Assembly (NCBI GenBank): GCA_902476295.1
Contig: CABSDC010000002.1
Coordinates: 17,493-81,492, forward strand
DNA length: 64,000 bases
DNA from: SFTJ01 sp905210415
GTDB taxonomy: Bacteria > Bacteroidota > Bacteroidia > Bacteroidales > Muribaculaceae
Reading direction: 5' to 3'
Shown here: one piece after another, positions 18,213-27,100 of the stretch
Position numbering within the stretch: position 1 is the stretch's first letter
Layout of the letters: the number at the start of each line of letters is the position of its first letter
The notes under the pieces: generated by a model
Told to the model about the DNA's origin: nothing
The model's database searches: none
Seen by the model: the letters and a program-made list of their open reading frames with translations, nothing else
Program-made: the position numbers and the translations under genes

Positions 18213-20165
18213 TTAAGCGTCTTTTTTTGACTTAATACAAGCTGTAATGAAATATACACACAATGCTGCGTATATCACAACTGCCAAGCCATTGAGCATA
18301 TTGTCGTTGAATGGACAGGTGTATTCAAAACCAGCGAAACGCATACCTGCGCTCACTACACCCATCAATGCACCACCGGCAATAAAGCCAGAAGCAATCA
18401 ATGTGCCGCGTTCGCGACGAGCATCGTTGATTTCTTTTTTCTTTGAACGGCTACTTACAAGCCAGTTGATAGCACCACCCATAAGCAATGGGGCATTAAG
18501 GCTCATAGGAATAAACATACCCAGCGAGAATGCCAATGCTGGCACACCAAGCCAGTTGAGGAGTATGGCAAAAATTGCACCGACAATGTAAAGCATCCAT
18601 GGTGTTTCACCGCCCATCATCAGAGGGTCAATCACGGCTGCCATAGCATTGGCCTGTGGTGCCACAAGTGCGTTTTCTCCGACGAAACCATAGACCTTGT
18701 TCATTACCAACATCACACCGCCAACAGTTGCGGCAGAAACCAAAGTGCCGACAAACTTCCAAGTTTGTTGCTTAGCAGGAGTGTTACCAATCCAATAGCC
18801 AATCTTCATATCGGTAACCATACCGCCAGCCATTGACAATGCAGTACATACCACACCACCAATCACCATTGATGCTACAATACCAGAAGCGCCCTTCAAC
18901 CCGATGGCAACAAATACACCTGAAGCGATAATCAGTGTCATCAAAGTCATACCAGACACAGGGTTTGATCCCACAATCGCAATTGCATTAGCAGCAACGG
19001 TAGTAAAGAGGAATGCTATAATGGTCACAACCACAAAGGCCACAATAGTTTGCATCAAATTGTGTATTACGCCAAAATAGAAGAACACAAACACTACGAT
19101 TAGCGCTGCCATCGCAGAGAATGCAAGCACTTTCATAGAGATGTCTTTTTGTGTGCGAACCACATTCTTCACCACGTCGCTCTTGCCACCAATTTCTTTT
19201 CCTGCAAGGCCAACAGCATTCTTGATGATTCCCCACGATTTAATGATGCCAATCACACCACTCATGGCAATACCGCCGATACCGATATAACGAGCATAGC
19301 CCTTGAAAATATCTTCTGGCGCAATTGCTGCCATTTCTGGGTTCATACCCATAATCGGAACAATCACCCACCAAACGAATGCGCTACCCGCAAAGATTAT
19401 AAAACTGTATTTAAGACCTACAATAAAGCCAAGACCAAGAACGGCAGAACCAGTGTTAATACCGAACACCATCTTGGTTTTGTCGGCCAAAGCATTCAAT
19501 GCAGGAATGGCACGTGTAGAAAGTGTCTCACTCCACCATCCAAAGGTTGAAAGCATAAAGTCGTAAAGACCGCCAATAGCACCAGCTATGACCAATGGCT
19601 TGGCTTGATCACCACCCTTCTCGCCCGACACAAGCACTTGTGTTGTGGCTGTAGCTTCTGGGAATGGAAATTTGCCGTGCATTTCGCTCACAAAGTATTT
19701 GCGGAATGGTATGAAGAACAATATACCAAGCACACCGCCGAGCAATGAGCTCAAGAAGATTTCAAGGAAGCTAACGGCAATTTCTGGGTACTTGGCTTTG
19801 AGGATGTATAAAGCTGGCAATGTGAAAATTGCACCTGCCACTACTATACCCGACGATGCGCCAATCGATTGCACAATCACATTCTCACCAAGTGCATTTT
19901 TTCGCTTCATCGCATTCGACATACCTACAGCAATAATAGCAATAGGAATAGCAGCTTCAAACACTTGTCCTACCTTCAGTCCAAGATAAGCGGCAGCTGC
20001 ACTAAAAATCACAGCCATTATCAAACCCATCGACACTGAGTATGGTGTCACCTCTGGGTATTCACGATCTGGACGAAGAATAGGTTGATACATCTCGCCC
20101 TCTTTCAGTTCGCGAAAAGCGTTGTCTGGTAGATTTACCGACAATTTCTCTTTTTCTTCTTGCAT
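18213..20165 (-). CDS. OPT family oligopeptide transporter
   Basis: A polytopic inner-membrane protein of about 650 residues with some 14-16 hydrophobic segments, recognised as OPT family by SMGLIMAVIFSAAAAYLGLKVGQVFEAAIP near the N-terminus, GVLGILFFIPFRKYFV, and FPEATATTQVLVSGEKG (conserved in the bacterial clade). Members take up peptides or metal chelates by proton symport; the substrate cannot be told here. In-frame codons extend to 20249, but the ATG at 20165 (MQEEKEKLS) is chosen because the upstream part is basic, AT-rich and overlaps the promoter. It appears monocistronic, with a promoter at 20202-20231 and a terminator at 18143-18190. Confidence 0.92.
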   Translation of the reverse strand: MQEEKEKLSVNLPDNAFRELKEGEMYQPILRPDREYPEVTPYSVSMGLIMAVIFSAAAAYLGLKVGQVFEAAIPIAIIAVGMSNAMKRKNALGENVIVQSIGASSGIVVAGAIFTLPALYILKAKYPEIAVSFLEIFLSSLLGGVLGILFFIPFRKYFVSEMHGKFPFPEATATTQVLVSGEKGGDQAKPLVIAGAIGGLYDFMLSTFGWWSETLSTRAIPALNALADKTKMVFGINTGSAVLGLGFIVGLKYSFIIFAGSAFVWWVIVPIMGMNPEMAAIAPEDIFKGYARYIGIGGIAMSGVIGIIKSWGIIKNAVGLAGKEIGGKSDVVKNVVRTQKDISMKVLAFSAMAALIVVFVFFYFGVIHNLMQTIVAFVVVTIIAFLFTTVAANAIAIVGSNPVSGMTLMTLIIASGVFVAIGLKGASGIVASMVIGGVVCTALSMAGGMVTDMKIGYWIGNTPAKQQTWKFVGTLVSAATVGGVMLVMNKVYGFVGENALVAPQANAMAAVIDPLMMGGETPWMLYIVGAIFAILLNWLGVPALAFSLGMFIPMSLNAPLLMGGAINWLVSSRSKKKEINDARRERGTLIASGFIAGGALMGVVSAGMRFAGFEYTCPFNDNMLNGLAVVIYAALCVYFITACIKSKKDA

Positions 20166-20201
20166 AATATATTTTTTAATGTTGATATTTCTCTCTCTTT
20201 G

Positions 20202-20231
20202 CGAAGTTACATAAAATATTTTTTTTACAAA
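20202..20231 (-). promoter_or_regulatory. Candidate promoter of the OPT transporter gene
   Basis: On the minus strand: -33 TTTG (20228-20231) and a -7 box TAACTTCG (20202-20209), one mismatch from consensus, with an 18-nt spacer. The leader to the ATG at 20165 would be about 30 nt. Confidence 0.5.
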
Positions 20232-20412
20232 AATTCTCAGCTTACGCATTTCGCTTGCAGAGTAAATGTTTTATTATATATCATATGCAGATTGATTTTG
20301 CGAGGTTGCATTTAATGTGCTTTGCGACTATCTGTGCGCAGTCTTGACTCAAGCATTAAAATAAAATGCCATTATTTTTGCGAAGTATACCTCACACAAC
20401 ATCCATTTTTAG

Positions 20413-20420
20413 TAACTTTG
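20413..20420 (+). promoter_or_regulatory. -7 box of the DUF1846 gene
   Basis: TAACTTTG, a perfect TAnnTTTG match, lies 18 nt before the ATG at 20439. No -33 TTTG is seen at the expected distance. Confidence 0.5.
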
Positions 20421-20438
20421 CATTCAAATACTAAATTT

Positions 20439-21902
20439 ATGAGAATAGGGTTTGACAACGATAAGTATCAAAAGATACAATCAGAACACATTAAGGAGAG
20501 AATATCACAATTTGACGGCAAACTATACCTCGAACTCGGTGGCAAACTGTTTGACGACCACCATGCAAGTCGCGTTTTGCCAGGCTTTCTGCCAGACAGC
20601 AAACTTAGAATGTTTCAGAAAATCAGCGACAGTATAGAAATCGTGATAGTAATCAGTGCTGCGGATATTGAAAAGAATAAAACTCGTGCCGACCTCGGAA
20701 TTACTTACGATGAAGATGTGTTGCGCCTGCGCGGAGAGTTTCAAAGCAGAGGGTTTATGGTTGGTTCGGTGGTTATTACCCACTACAACAATCAGCCTGC
20801 TGCCATCGCATTCCGTCAACGTCTTGAGCGGGATGGCATAAAGACGTATTGCCATTATCTGATTGACGGCTATCCTCATAATGTGGAATTAATTGCTTCT
20901 GACGAGGGTTTTGGAAAGAACGACTATGTGGAAACAAAGCGTCCGTTGGTTATTGTTACAGCTCCTGGCCCTGGTAGCGGCAAGATGGCTGTCTGCCTTA
21001 GCCAGCTATATAACGAGCATAAACGTGGCATCAGAGCAGGATATGCCAAGTTCGAGACATTCCCTGTTTGGAATCTGCCACTGAAACATCCTGTAAATAT
21101 CGCATACGAGGCTGCAACTGCCGACTTGAACGATGTGAATATGATTGACCCATTCCATCTCGAAGCATATAATAAGATTGCTGTTAACTATAATCGCGAC
21201 ATTGAAATCTTCCCAGTATTGAATGCTCTATTTGAAGGCATTTATGGTTCAAATCCATATAAATCACCAACCGACATGGGCGTGAACATGGTGGGATTCT
21301 GCATCAGCAATGATGAGGCTTGCTGTGAGGCCTCTAAGGAAGAACTTGTTCGCCGCTATTACGATGCAACCAATAAGATGGCTCTTGGCGCATGCAACGA
21401 GGCAGAAATCAGCAAAATCAGAATGCTGCTCAGCCAATCTAAAATCAATACTGATTACCGTCGCACAACGATTGCCGCAAAAGAATGCTTGAAGCGAACC
21501 AGTCGTACTTCTGCTGCCATCGAACTTGAAGATGGCACTATTATTACTGCACATTCTGGCGAACTATTGGGATGTAGTGCTGCCCTATTATTGAATGTCA
21601 CAAAGCATCTCGCAGGTATCGATCATGAATTGAACCTTATTCCTCAATCAATGATCGAACCAATACAATACACCAAGATCAACTATCTTGGCGGCAGGAA
21701 TCCTCGATTACACACTGATGAAGTGCTTGTGGCATTGTCGGTGCTGTCTGAAAACGATGAGAATTGCCGCAAAGCATTGCAGCAACTCCCAAAACTTCGT
21801 GGCTGTCAAGGGCATTGCACCGTGATGCTCACTGATGTAGACCAAAAAATATTTAAGAAGCTTGGAGTAAATCTCACAAGTGAGCCTGTTAAAAAGAAAT
21901 AA
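20439..21902 (+). CDS. DUF1846 family protein
   Basis: A 487-residue cytosolic protein starting MRIGFDNDKYQKIQS, the standard N-terminus of DUF1846. Further marks are GKLYLELGGKLFDDHHASRVLPGF and a Walker-A-like PGPGSGKMA near residue 180, with AVCLSQLYNEHKRGI after it. Structures of the family are known but its physiological role is not settled; nucleotide binding is an inference from the glycine-rich loop. The in-frame codons from 20322 are rejected because the promoter -7 box lies inside them and the family start is at 20439. It converges on the inositol-monophosphatase-like gene with only 6 nt between stop codons. Confidence 0.93.
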   Translation: MRIGFDNDKYQKIQSEHIKERISQFDGKLYLELGGKLFDDHHASRVLPGFLPDSKLRMFQKISDSIEIVIVISAADIEKNKTRADLGITYDEDVLRLRGEFQSRGFMVGSVVITHYNNQPAAIAFRQRLERDGIKTYCHYLIDGYPHNVELIASDEGFGKNDYVETKRPLVIVTAPGPGSGKMAVCLSQLYNEHKRGIRAGYAKFETFPVWNLPLKHPVNIAYEAATADLNDVNMIDPFHLEAYNKIAVNYNRDIEIFPVLNALFEGIYGSNPYKSPTDMGVNMVGFCISNDEACCEASKEELVRRYYDATNKMALGACNEAEISKIRMLLSQSKINTDYRRTTIAAKECLKRTSRTSAAIELEDGTIITAHSGELLGCSAALLLNVTKHLAGIDHELNLIPQSMIEPIQYTKINYLGGRNPRLHTDEVLVALSVLSENDENCRKALQQLPKLRGCQGHCTVMLTDVDQKIFKKLGVNLTSEPVKKK

Positions 21903-21908
21903 CAGCAT

Positions 21909-22697
21909 TTATCCTGGAAGTCGGGACAACATTGGTGAGATAATCTGTTTAATCGATGGATTGCCCACCAATACCGACACATTCCGGTCTTGACGGAAGA
22001 ACTCATGTTCTGCCCCTGCTTCACTTGCTATCAATAAAGCGGCGCAAACATCCCATTCGTGCAAATTGATTTCCCAAAATGCATCAAACACGCCAAGCGC
22101 AACATAGCATATATCCATTGCTGCTGAGCCCAAACGACGCACAGCACGTGTGATAGGCAATATTGTGCGGAAATTATCCACATTATTGTCGGTAGTGTTC
22201 ATCTTATCTACCGGGAAACCTGTGCCAACAACAGCCTTTCTAATATCGGTGGTATCTGACACATGTATAAGTTTTCCATTAAGATATGCACCTTCGCCCT
22301 TCACTGCATGATACAATTCGTTGATATATGGAGCATACACTACACCCACGATTGTTTCACCGCGATATTTCACCCCAATTGAAACCGAAAATATCGGTAG
22401 CCCGGCATTATAGTTAGTGGTGCCGTCGAGTGGGTCAATCACCCATTCATAGTCGCTATCGCTTTTCTCCAGTCCAGATTCTTCCGACAATATAGAATGA
22501 GTGGGATAAGCACGTTTGATGCCATTTATTATGGCTTCCTCCGATGCTTTATCCACTATCGTCACTATGTCGGCATCATTCAATTTCGACTCTGGCTTCA
22601 AATTGCCCGAGCGGAAATGCTGCAATTGCAAGCGACCCGCTTCTCTCGCAAAAGATATTGCGTCAAAAAGCAGGTCGTTAATATCTATACTATTCAT
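21909..22697 (-). CDS. Inositol monophosphatase family protein
   Basis: A 262-residue Mg2+-dependent phosphatase of the IMPase/SuhB/CysQ superfamily. Motifs are in order: SEESGLE near residue 71, the metal motif WVIDPLDGTTNY near residue 85, and the C-terminal WDVCAALLIASEAGAE near residue 220, all catalytic-site segments. The substrate could be inositol phosphate, PAP or a related sugar phosphate; sequence alone leans to the SuhB-like clade. It begins 5 nt after an Lrp/AsnC gene, so they are likely co-transcribed, and it ends 6 nt from the convergent DUF1846 stop. Confidence 0.93.
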   Translation of the reverse strand: MNSIDINDLLFDAISFAREAGRLQLQHFRSGNLKPESKLNDADIVTIVDKASEEAIINGIKRAYPTHSILSEESGLEKSDSDYEWVIDPLDGTTNYNAGLPIFSVSIGVKYRGETIVGVVYAPYINELYHAVKGEGAYLNGKLIHVSDTTDIRKAVVGTGFPVDKMNTTDNNVDNFRTILPITRAVRRLGSAAMDICYVALGVFDAFWEINLHEWDVCAALLIASEAGAEHEFFRQDRNVSVLVGNPSIKQIISPMLSRLPG

Positions 22698-22702
22698 AAT
22701 GC

Positions 22703-23176
22703 TTATTCTTCGTCATCTTCTGGAGCCACAGGAATCTGTCGTTTAAACACTTCTCTGAAGCATATCAACGTTTCGCTGCGAGTGTCTGATAGATTCGATA
22801 AGTTCTTTTGAATCAATCTAAGAAGGTCCTCATTGTTCTTAGCATAGATCTTAATAAACATATCGTATTGACCTGTGGTGTAGTAGCATTCCACCACTTC
22901 AGGAATTTTGCGAATGGCATCAATTATCATTTCTGATTTTGAAGGCTCTTTTAGCAAAAGTCCTATATATGCGCATGTCTCAAAACCCAATGATGAAGGG
23001 TTGATCACGGTGATAGCCTCTTTGATTACATTCATCGCGTAGAGCTTTTGCACACGTTGGTGTACGGCAGCCCCACTCACTCCACATTCATGAGCAATTT
23101 TCAAATATGGACGGCGTGCATTTTCTGATAGCATCGTTAGTATTTTATAATCTAACGTGTCAAGTTGAAATCCCAT
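22703..23176 (-). CDS. Lrp/AsnC family transcriptional regulator
   Basis: A 157-residue feast/famine regulator. The N-terminal helix-turn-helix spans about residues 6-48 (LDYKILTMLSENARRPY, then VSGAAVHQRVQKL). It is followed by the RAM/AsnC ligand-binding domain with the conserved VVECYYTTGQYDMFIKI. Such proteins form octamers and respond to amino acids; the effector is unknown. It ends in an acidic tail (APEDDEE) and lies 5 nt upstream of the phosphatase gene. Confidence 0.95.
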   Translation of the reverse strand: MGFQLDTLDYKILTMLSENARRPYLKIAHECGVSGAAVHQRVQKLYAMNVIKEAITVINPSSLGFETCAYIGLLLKEPSKSEMIIDAIRKIPEVVECYYTTGQYDMFIKIYAKNNEDLLRLIQKNLSNLSDTRSETLICFREVFKRQIPVAPEDDEE

Positions 23177-23192
23177 AATTTAAACTGGTTAT

Positions 23193-23224
23193 TTTGTTTA
23201 TGTTGTTATTGTTTAATATCTTTG
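23193..23224 (+). promoter_or_regulatory. Promoter of the GNAT gene
   Basis: TTTG at 23193-23196 (-33), a 20-nt spacer and TATCTTTG at 23217-23224 (-7). The leader before the ATG at 23299 would be about 68 nt. Confidence 0.68.
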
Positions 23225-23298
23225 TTATTATTGTCTTTTTATGGTGTGTCATTCACCACATGACATTCGAATTATAAATTTATAAAAAATTACAAGAA

Positions 23299-23838
23299 AT
23301 GGAAACAAATTATCAAAAAATTTCTTCTTCCGATTATCTATTTTCTGAAATTTGCCAATTATATATTGATTCATTTCCTGCTGATGAACGCCGTTCAATC
23401 AATCAGTTAAAGCAAATCCTTGACAGCAATAGCAAATTTTCTATTGTTGCTGCCACAAACGATTATGAATTTGAGGGTTTCGCGTCTTTTTGGCGTTTCG
23501 ATGAGTTTGTATATATCGAGCACCTTGCTGTAAATCCTAACCTTCGCAATCGAGGTGTCGGGAAAAAATTTGTTGAATACATTCAAGGTTGTTTCAAAAA
23601 CGACAAGATTGTGATTGAGGTGGAACCAGATACTGACTCTCTTACACACCGAAGAATCGGTTTCTACATCCGTCTCGGCTTCGCTTTAAGAAAAGAAGTG
23701 AAATATATTCAGCCACCATATTCATCCAATCAAAACTCTTTGGAATTATGGTTGATGACCTATGGAGATTGCACAGATGAGCAACTCGCCAAATACACAG
23801 AAACTATCAAAAAAGAGGTCTACTACGATTACCAATAA
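23299..23838 (+). CDS. GNAT family N-acetyltransferase
   Basis: A 179-residue protein with the GNAT acetyl-CoA-binding signature: strand VYIEHLAVNPNL followed by RNRGVGKKFVEYI (the Q/RxxGxG/A loop) around residues 72-95, then IVIEVEPDTDSL. It ends HRRIGFYIRLGFALR, the usual fifth-strand region. The acceptor substrate is unknown. It has its own promoter and is the last chromosomal gene before the foreign-looking block at 24151-31503. Confidence 0.9.
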   Translation: METNYQKISSSDYLFSEICQLYIDSFPADERRSINQLKQILDSNSKFSIVAATNDYEFEGFASFWRFDEFVYIEHLAVNPNLRNRGVGKKFVEYIQGCFKNDKIVIEVEPDTDSLTHRRIGFYIRLGFALRKEVKYIQPPYSSNQNSLELWLMTYGDCTDEQLAKYTETIKKEVYYDYQ

Positions 23839-24002
23839 TACAATAACACAATTAAAGGCTTTTTGAGAATTGATAACCAATTGATGTAAAAAGACAATCA
23901 ATCTTAAACCCAATTCGGTCGTTAGTGGTTGGATGTATTTCGGAATTTTAGAAGTGCAGATTTTATGGGTATTTCCGCGTTGTCAAAAAACGCTCGCCGG
24001 TA

Positions 24003-24024
24003 GGGCCACGGCATGTCGTGGCCT
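24003..24024. repeat. Inverted repeat 1 (GGCCACG stem)
   Basis: Perfect 7-bp stem GGCCACG/CGTGGCC (24004-24010 with 24017-24023) with loop GCATGT. No T-tract follows on either strand, so it is not a typical terminator. It shares the core CACG-CAT-CGTG with the second repeat 40 nt away. Confidence 0.7.
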
Positions 24025-24057
24025 CATAAAACATTGATATCCAATGCAGTAAACACA

Positions 24058-24091
24058 CCTGCGCGGACGTGGCATACCACGTCCGCACAGG
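24058..24091. repeat. Inverted repeat 2 (GCGGACGTGG stem)
   Basis: A 10-bp perfect stem GCGGACGTGG/CCACGTCCGC (24063-24072 with 24077-24086), loop CATA, extended by a C-A mismatch and a further 4 bp CCTG/CAGG (24058-24061 with 24088-24091). It resembles dispersed REP- or MITE-like palindromes. Copy number elsewhere in the genome cannot be seen from this window. Confidence 0.75.
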
Positions 24092-24150
24092 TGACGGTCT
24101 GTCGAATCTGCAAAATACTACTCCAAAATCCTCTAACGCATATTGCTATT

Positions 24151-27100
24151 TCAAGCTAAAGATGTCTTATAAAAACCGAAAGACTCCAAATTGTAGAAAC
24201 TTTTTTGCATGGCTCTGTCATCCTCGCTCATCGTGCCAGCGTCCTCACGCTCGCCAATCTCTTGGGCGAGTGTCTTAAGCGATTCCACGGCATTCTCAGG
24301 CGCTTTGCTGATGTTCTCCTCGCCCTTGGCGATGGTGCTGTCAATCTTCTCCTGAGTGTCCAAGAGTTGGTCAATGTAGCCACCCACCTTGCTTGCCGTT
24401 TCCACGCTCATCTCATCACGAAGTTCGGTAAGCATAGCCTTGCGTTTGTCTTGCTTGGCTTTCATCACCTTCTCAACGCTTTCCACCAATGCGCTTACAT
24501 CGGCATCACTCTTGGCTAATGCCTTCATCTCATCCATGATGTCCTTGCGATCGAGGCGCAAGCCGAAGAGTTGTTGCGACACGCCAGTGTTGCCCATCTC
24601 CCTATAGAGTTGCTTGGCATAGTCCATCACCACTCTTGTGGAGTTGTCCACTGCTCTTGCCACGGCAACGCCCTTGGCATTGGTACTCTTATACTTCTTG
24701 CCGAGTATTGCTCCGAGTTGCTTGTTCAACGCACGGCTTGCGAGATATGTGCCTATCTCATCCACTGTGCGCATAGGCTTCTCCAAGTCTTTGGTGGTCG
24801 TTGCCGTCTCAAGCGATTTCAGCACGCCAGTGAAGTCAAAACGTGTCATATCATCCTGCATGTCCTTTGGTACGGCTTGTTCGATGAACTCCCTCATCTG
24901 GTCGGCGATTTCCCTGACCTTGCCGGCTTCTTCCTTTCGGGTGCTATCCTTGATGCGTTCCTTGTCCTCCTTACCGCTGATTGCGTCTCTTGTGGCTCTT
25001 TCGCTCTGCTGTTTCAGCAGTTTGTCGAAAGACGTCTTGAGTGTGTCGTACTTTTCCTGCAGTTTGCTTTTCGCGGCCTTTTGCTCGTCGCTTCGCTCTC
25101 TGCGGAACGCATCAGACAAGATGTATTTATTATCCTCATACCAACGTTGTTTGGCAAGCACTTCCTCACGTTCGGCATCGCTCATCTCCGCAAGCATTCG
25201 CTCCCTACGCTTGTCGGCAAGATACTTTGCTTTCTCTTTCTCAGGCATCCATTTCACGGCTTCGAGCTCGGCTTTCTGTGCGAGATATTCCTCACGCATT
25301 GCAGGGAGCAGGGTATCAAGATATTCCTGTTCTTGCTCTGCGTTCCACTCCTCTTGTTTGCGCACCACGTCAAGAGCTCTGTCTATTCGGTTGTTTAGCA
25401 ACAGATCTCCAAGTTCACGCTTGCTTCTACCAGCCACGGTGTCCAGCACTTTGTTGAATATATCCATTGTGTCGCCGTGTTCTATGCCCAAGTGCTCTGC
25501 ACTTGCTTCGAGTTGTTCGGCAAAGTGTTCGGGCGAAATGCCGTCTGGTGAGAGAAATCCGCTCATCATCCTGCGCTCCATGTTGCCGTAGCCGAGGTGC
25601 GCTTTCAGACCACGCTTCACGCCATTGTCATCCCATAGCAGTTTCACTCCGTTAGCACCCGAGAGCGATTCTGCAATCAGTTCCTCTAACGTTTGTGGAG
25701 TGGTGTCAGCCAGAATGTCAAGAGCCTGGCCATTGCCACGGCACATCTCTTTGGCGGCGTTGTAGCGTGTTCGCACGTACTTGCTGTTAAGCCGCTCGTC
25801 AAGACTTTTTCCGCCTTTGATTGAAAATTCTTCACCGATTTCGCTTGCATTATCTTGCAGGATAGAAATTAATCGTTTATCTTTGCCCTCAGTAAAGGCA
25901 GACTCTTGGTTATTGGACGGACTTGTTATCCTATCCAATTCATCAATAAGTTTGCCTTTTTCTATTTGTGTCAGTTTGTGGTCGTAATATCGGTTTCCGT
26001 TATTATACACAGCCACAACTGCCTTGACCGTGTAATCTTCCTTGCCGATTTTCAAACCGCAAACATAATACTGAAACTCAGAAATTTCTTTTTTCTTGTA
26101 ACCATCCGCATTAGGCATTGAAGCGATGTAAATTCCCTTTTCAATAATTTGCGGAATGGCGGCAACCGATTGCAGGTGCTCGTCATCTTTGTAGTCGTGT
26201 TCAAGAATCTCTTTTATGCTTTGTGCCGACACGCTTATTTTATCGCCAGTGTCCGCATTGGTGTATGTGCCACTTATGCCTTTTCCATAGTCCAAGGCGT
26301 TTTTCTTATCCCTCTTTACATCCTCTGTGCGTTCAATGTCGTTGCCTGTAATAACGGCAGGCTCGCTGTTCCTTAGTTTGTCTATTTTCTCCTTTTTAAT
26401 AGAATATTGTTTTCCGTCAATATTCATTGAGCCTGCAATTTCACTTGCTACGGCGAGTTTGTCCATACGCAGGGTGCGTTCCTCGGCCTTGTCAAGGTTT
26501 TCCGCTCCCCTGGTCCCAACGATTGAGTATTGAGACAATTCCCCAATGGCATCCGCTTCCTTGCCCAGAGCCTCATCAAGACGTGCGTTATACTCATCCA
26601 TCGCCTTCTGCAACTCATCGATGTGGTCATCCACATACCATTCAGGCAAGTAGAGTTCTCGCTTGTCCACCTTGCCGTTGTTCAGGAACTGGGTATTGCG
26701 GAAAGTCCTCTTCTCTCCAAACATGCCTTTACCCACCACTATTTGGTAGCCGTTACTGCTTGTGAATGCGTCATTGGTGTATTCGTGTTCACGGCCTCGG
26801 TCTTCCACCTTGGTCTTCACATCTTTGTCGGTGACAAGCATATCTCTCACACGCTCCAATGCCGATTCTCGCTCCTTGTCATCGGCAACGAGTTCTTCGC
26901 TCTTAGGTTCTCTGTCGGCAAGGATTCTCTCAGCGATGCTCTCAGCCGAATAGTATTGGGTTCGGTTGCCGTACTTGCTTGTGTGATGCCATTCATCGCC
27001 TCGCATATCCTTGGCTATGCGCTTCACCTCGGCAAGGCTCACTTTCGCTTCCTTGCCCGACTCACGGCTGACAATCTCGCTCACCTCTTCGGCAAACTCT

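Larger units (their letters stand above)
23839..24150. other. 312-nt non-coding spacer between the GNAT gene and the polyvalent-protein gene
   Basis: No plausible gene, tRNA or promoter is visible. It contains two strong inverted repeats (24003-24024 and 24058-24091) that are much more GC-rich than their surroundings; the remainder is AT-rich and featureless. It marks the left border of the foreign block. Confidence 0.6.

Noticed and set aside
20322..20438. Extended N-terminus for the DUF1846 protein
   Set aside because: The family start MRIGFDNDKY is at 20439 and the promoter -7 box lies inside the extension.
23839..24150. tRNA, attachment site or small RNA in the spacer next to the foreign block
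   Set aside because: No cloverleaf, no CCA-type end and no direct repeat of the right size; only the two palindromes stand out.
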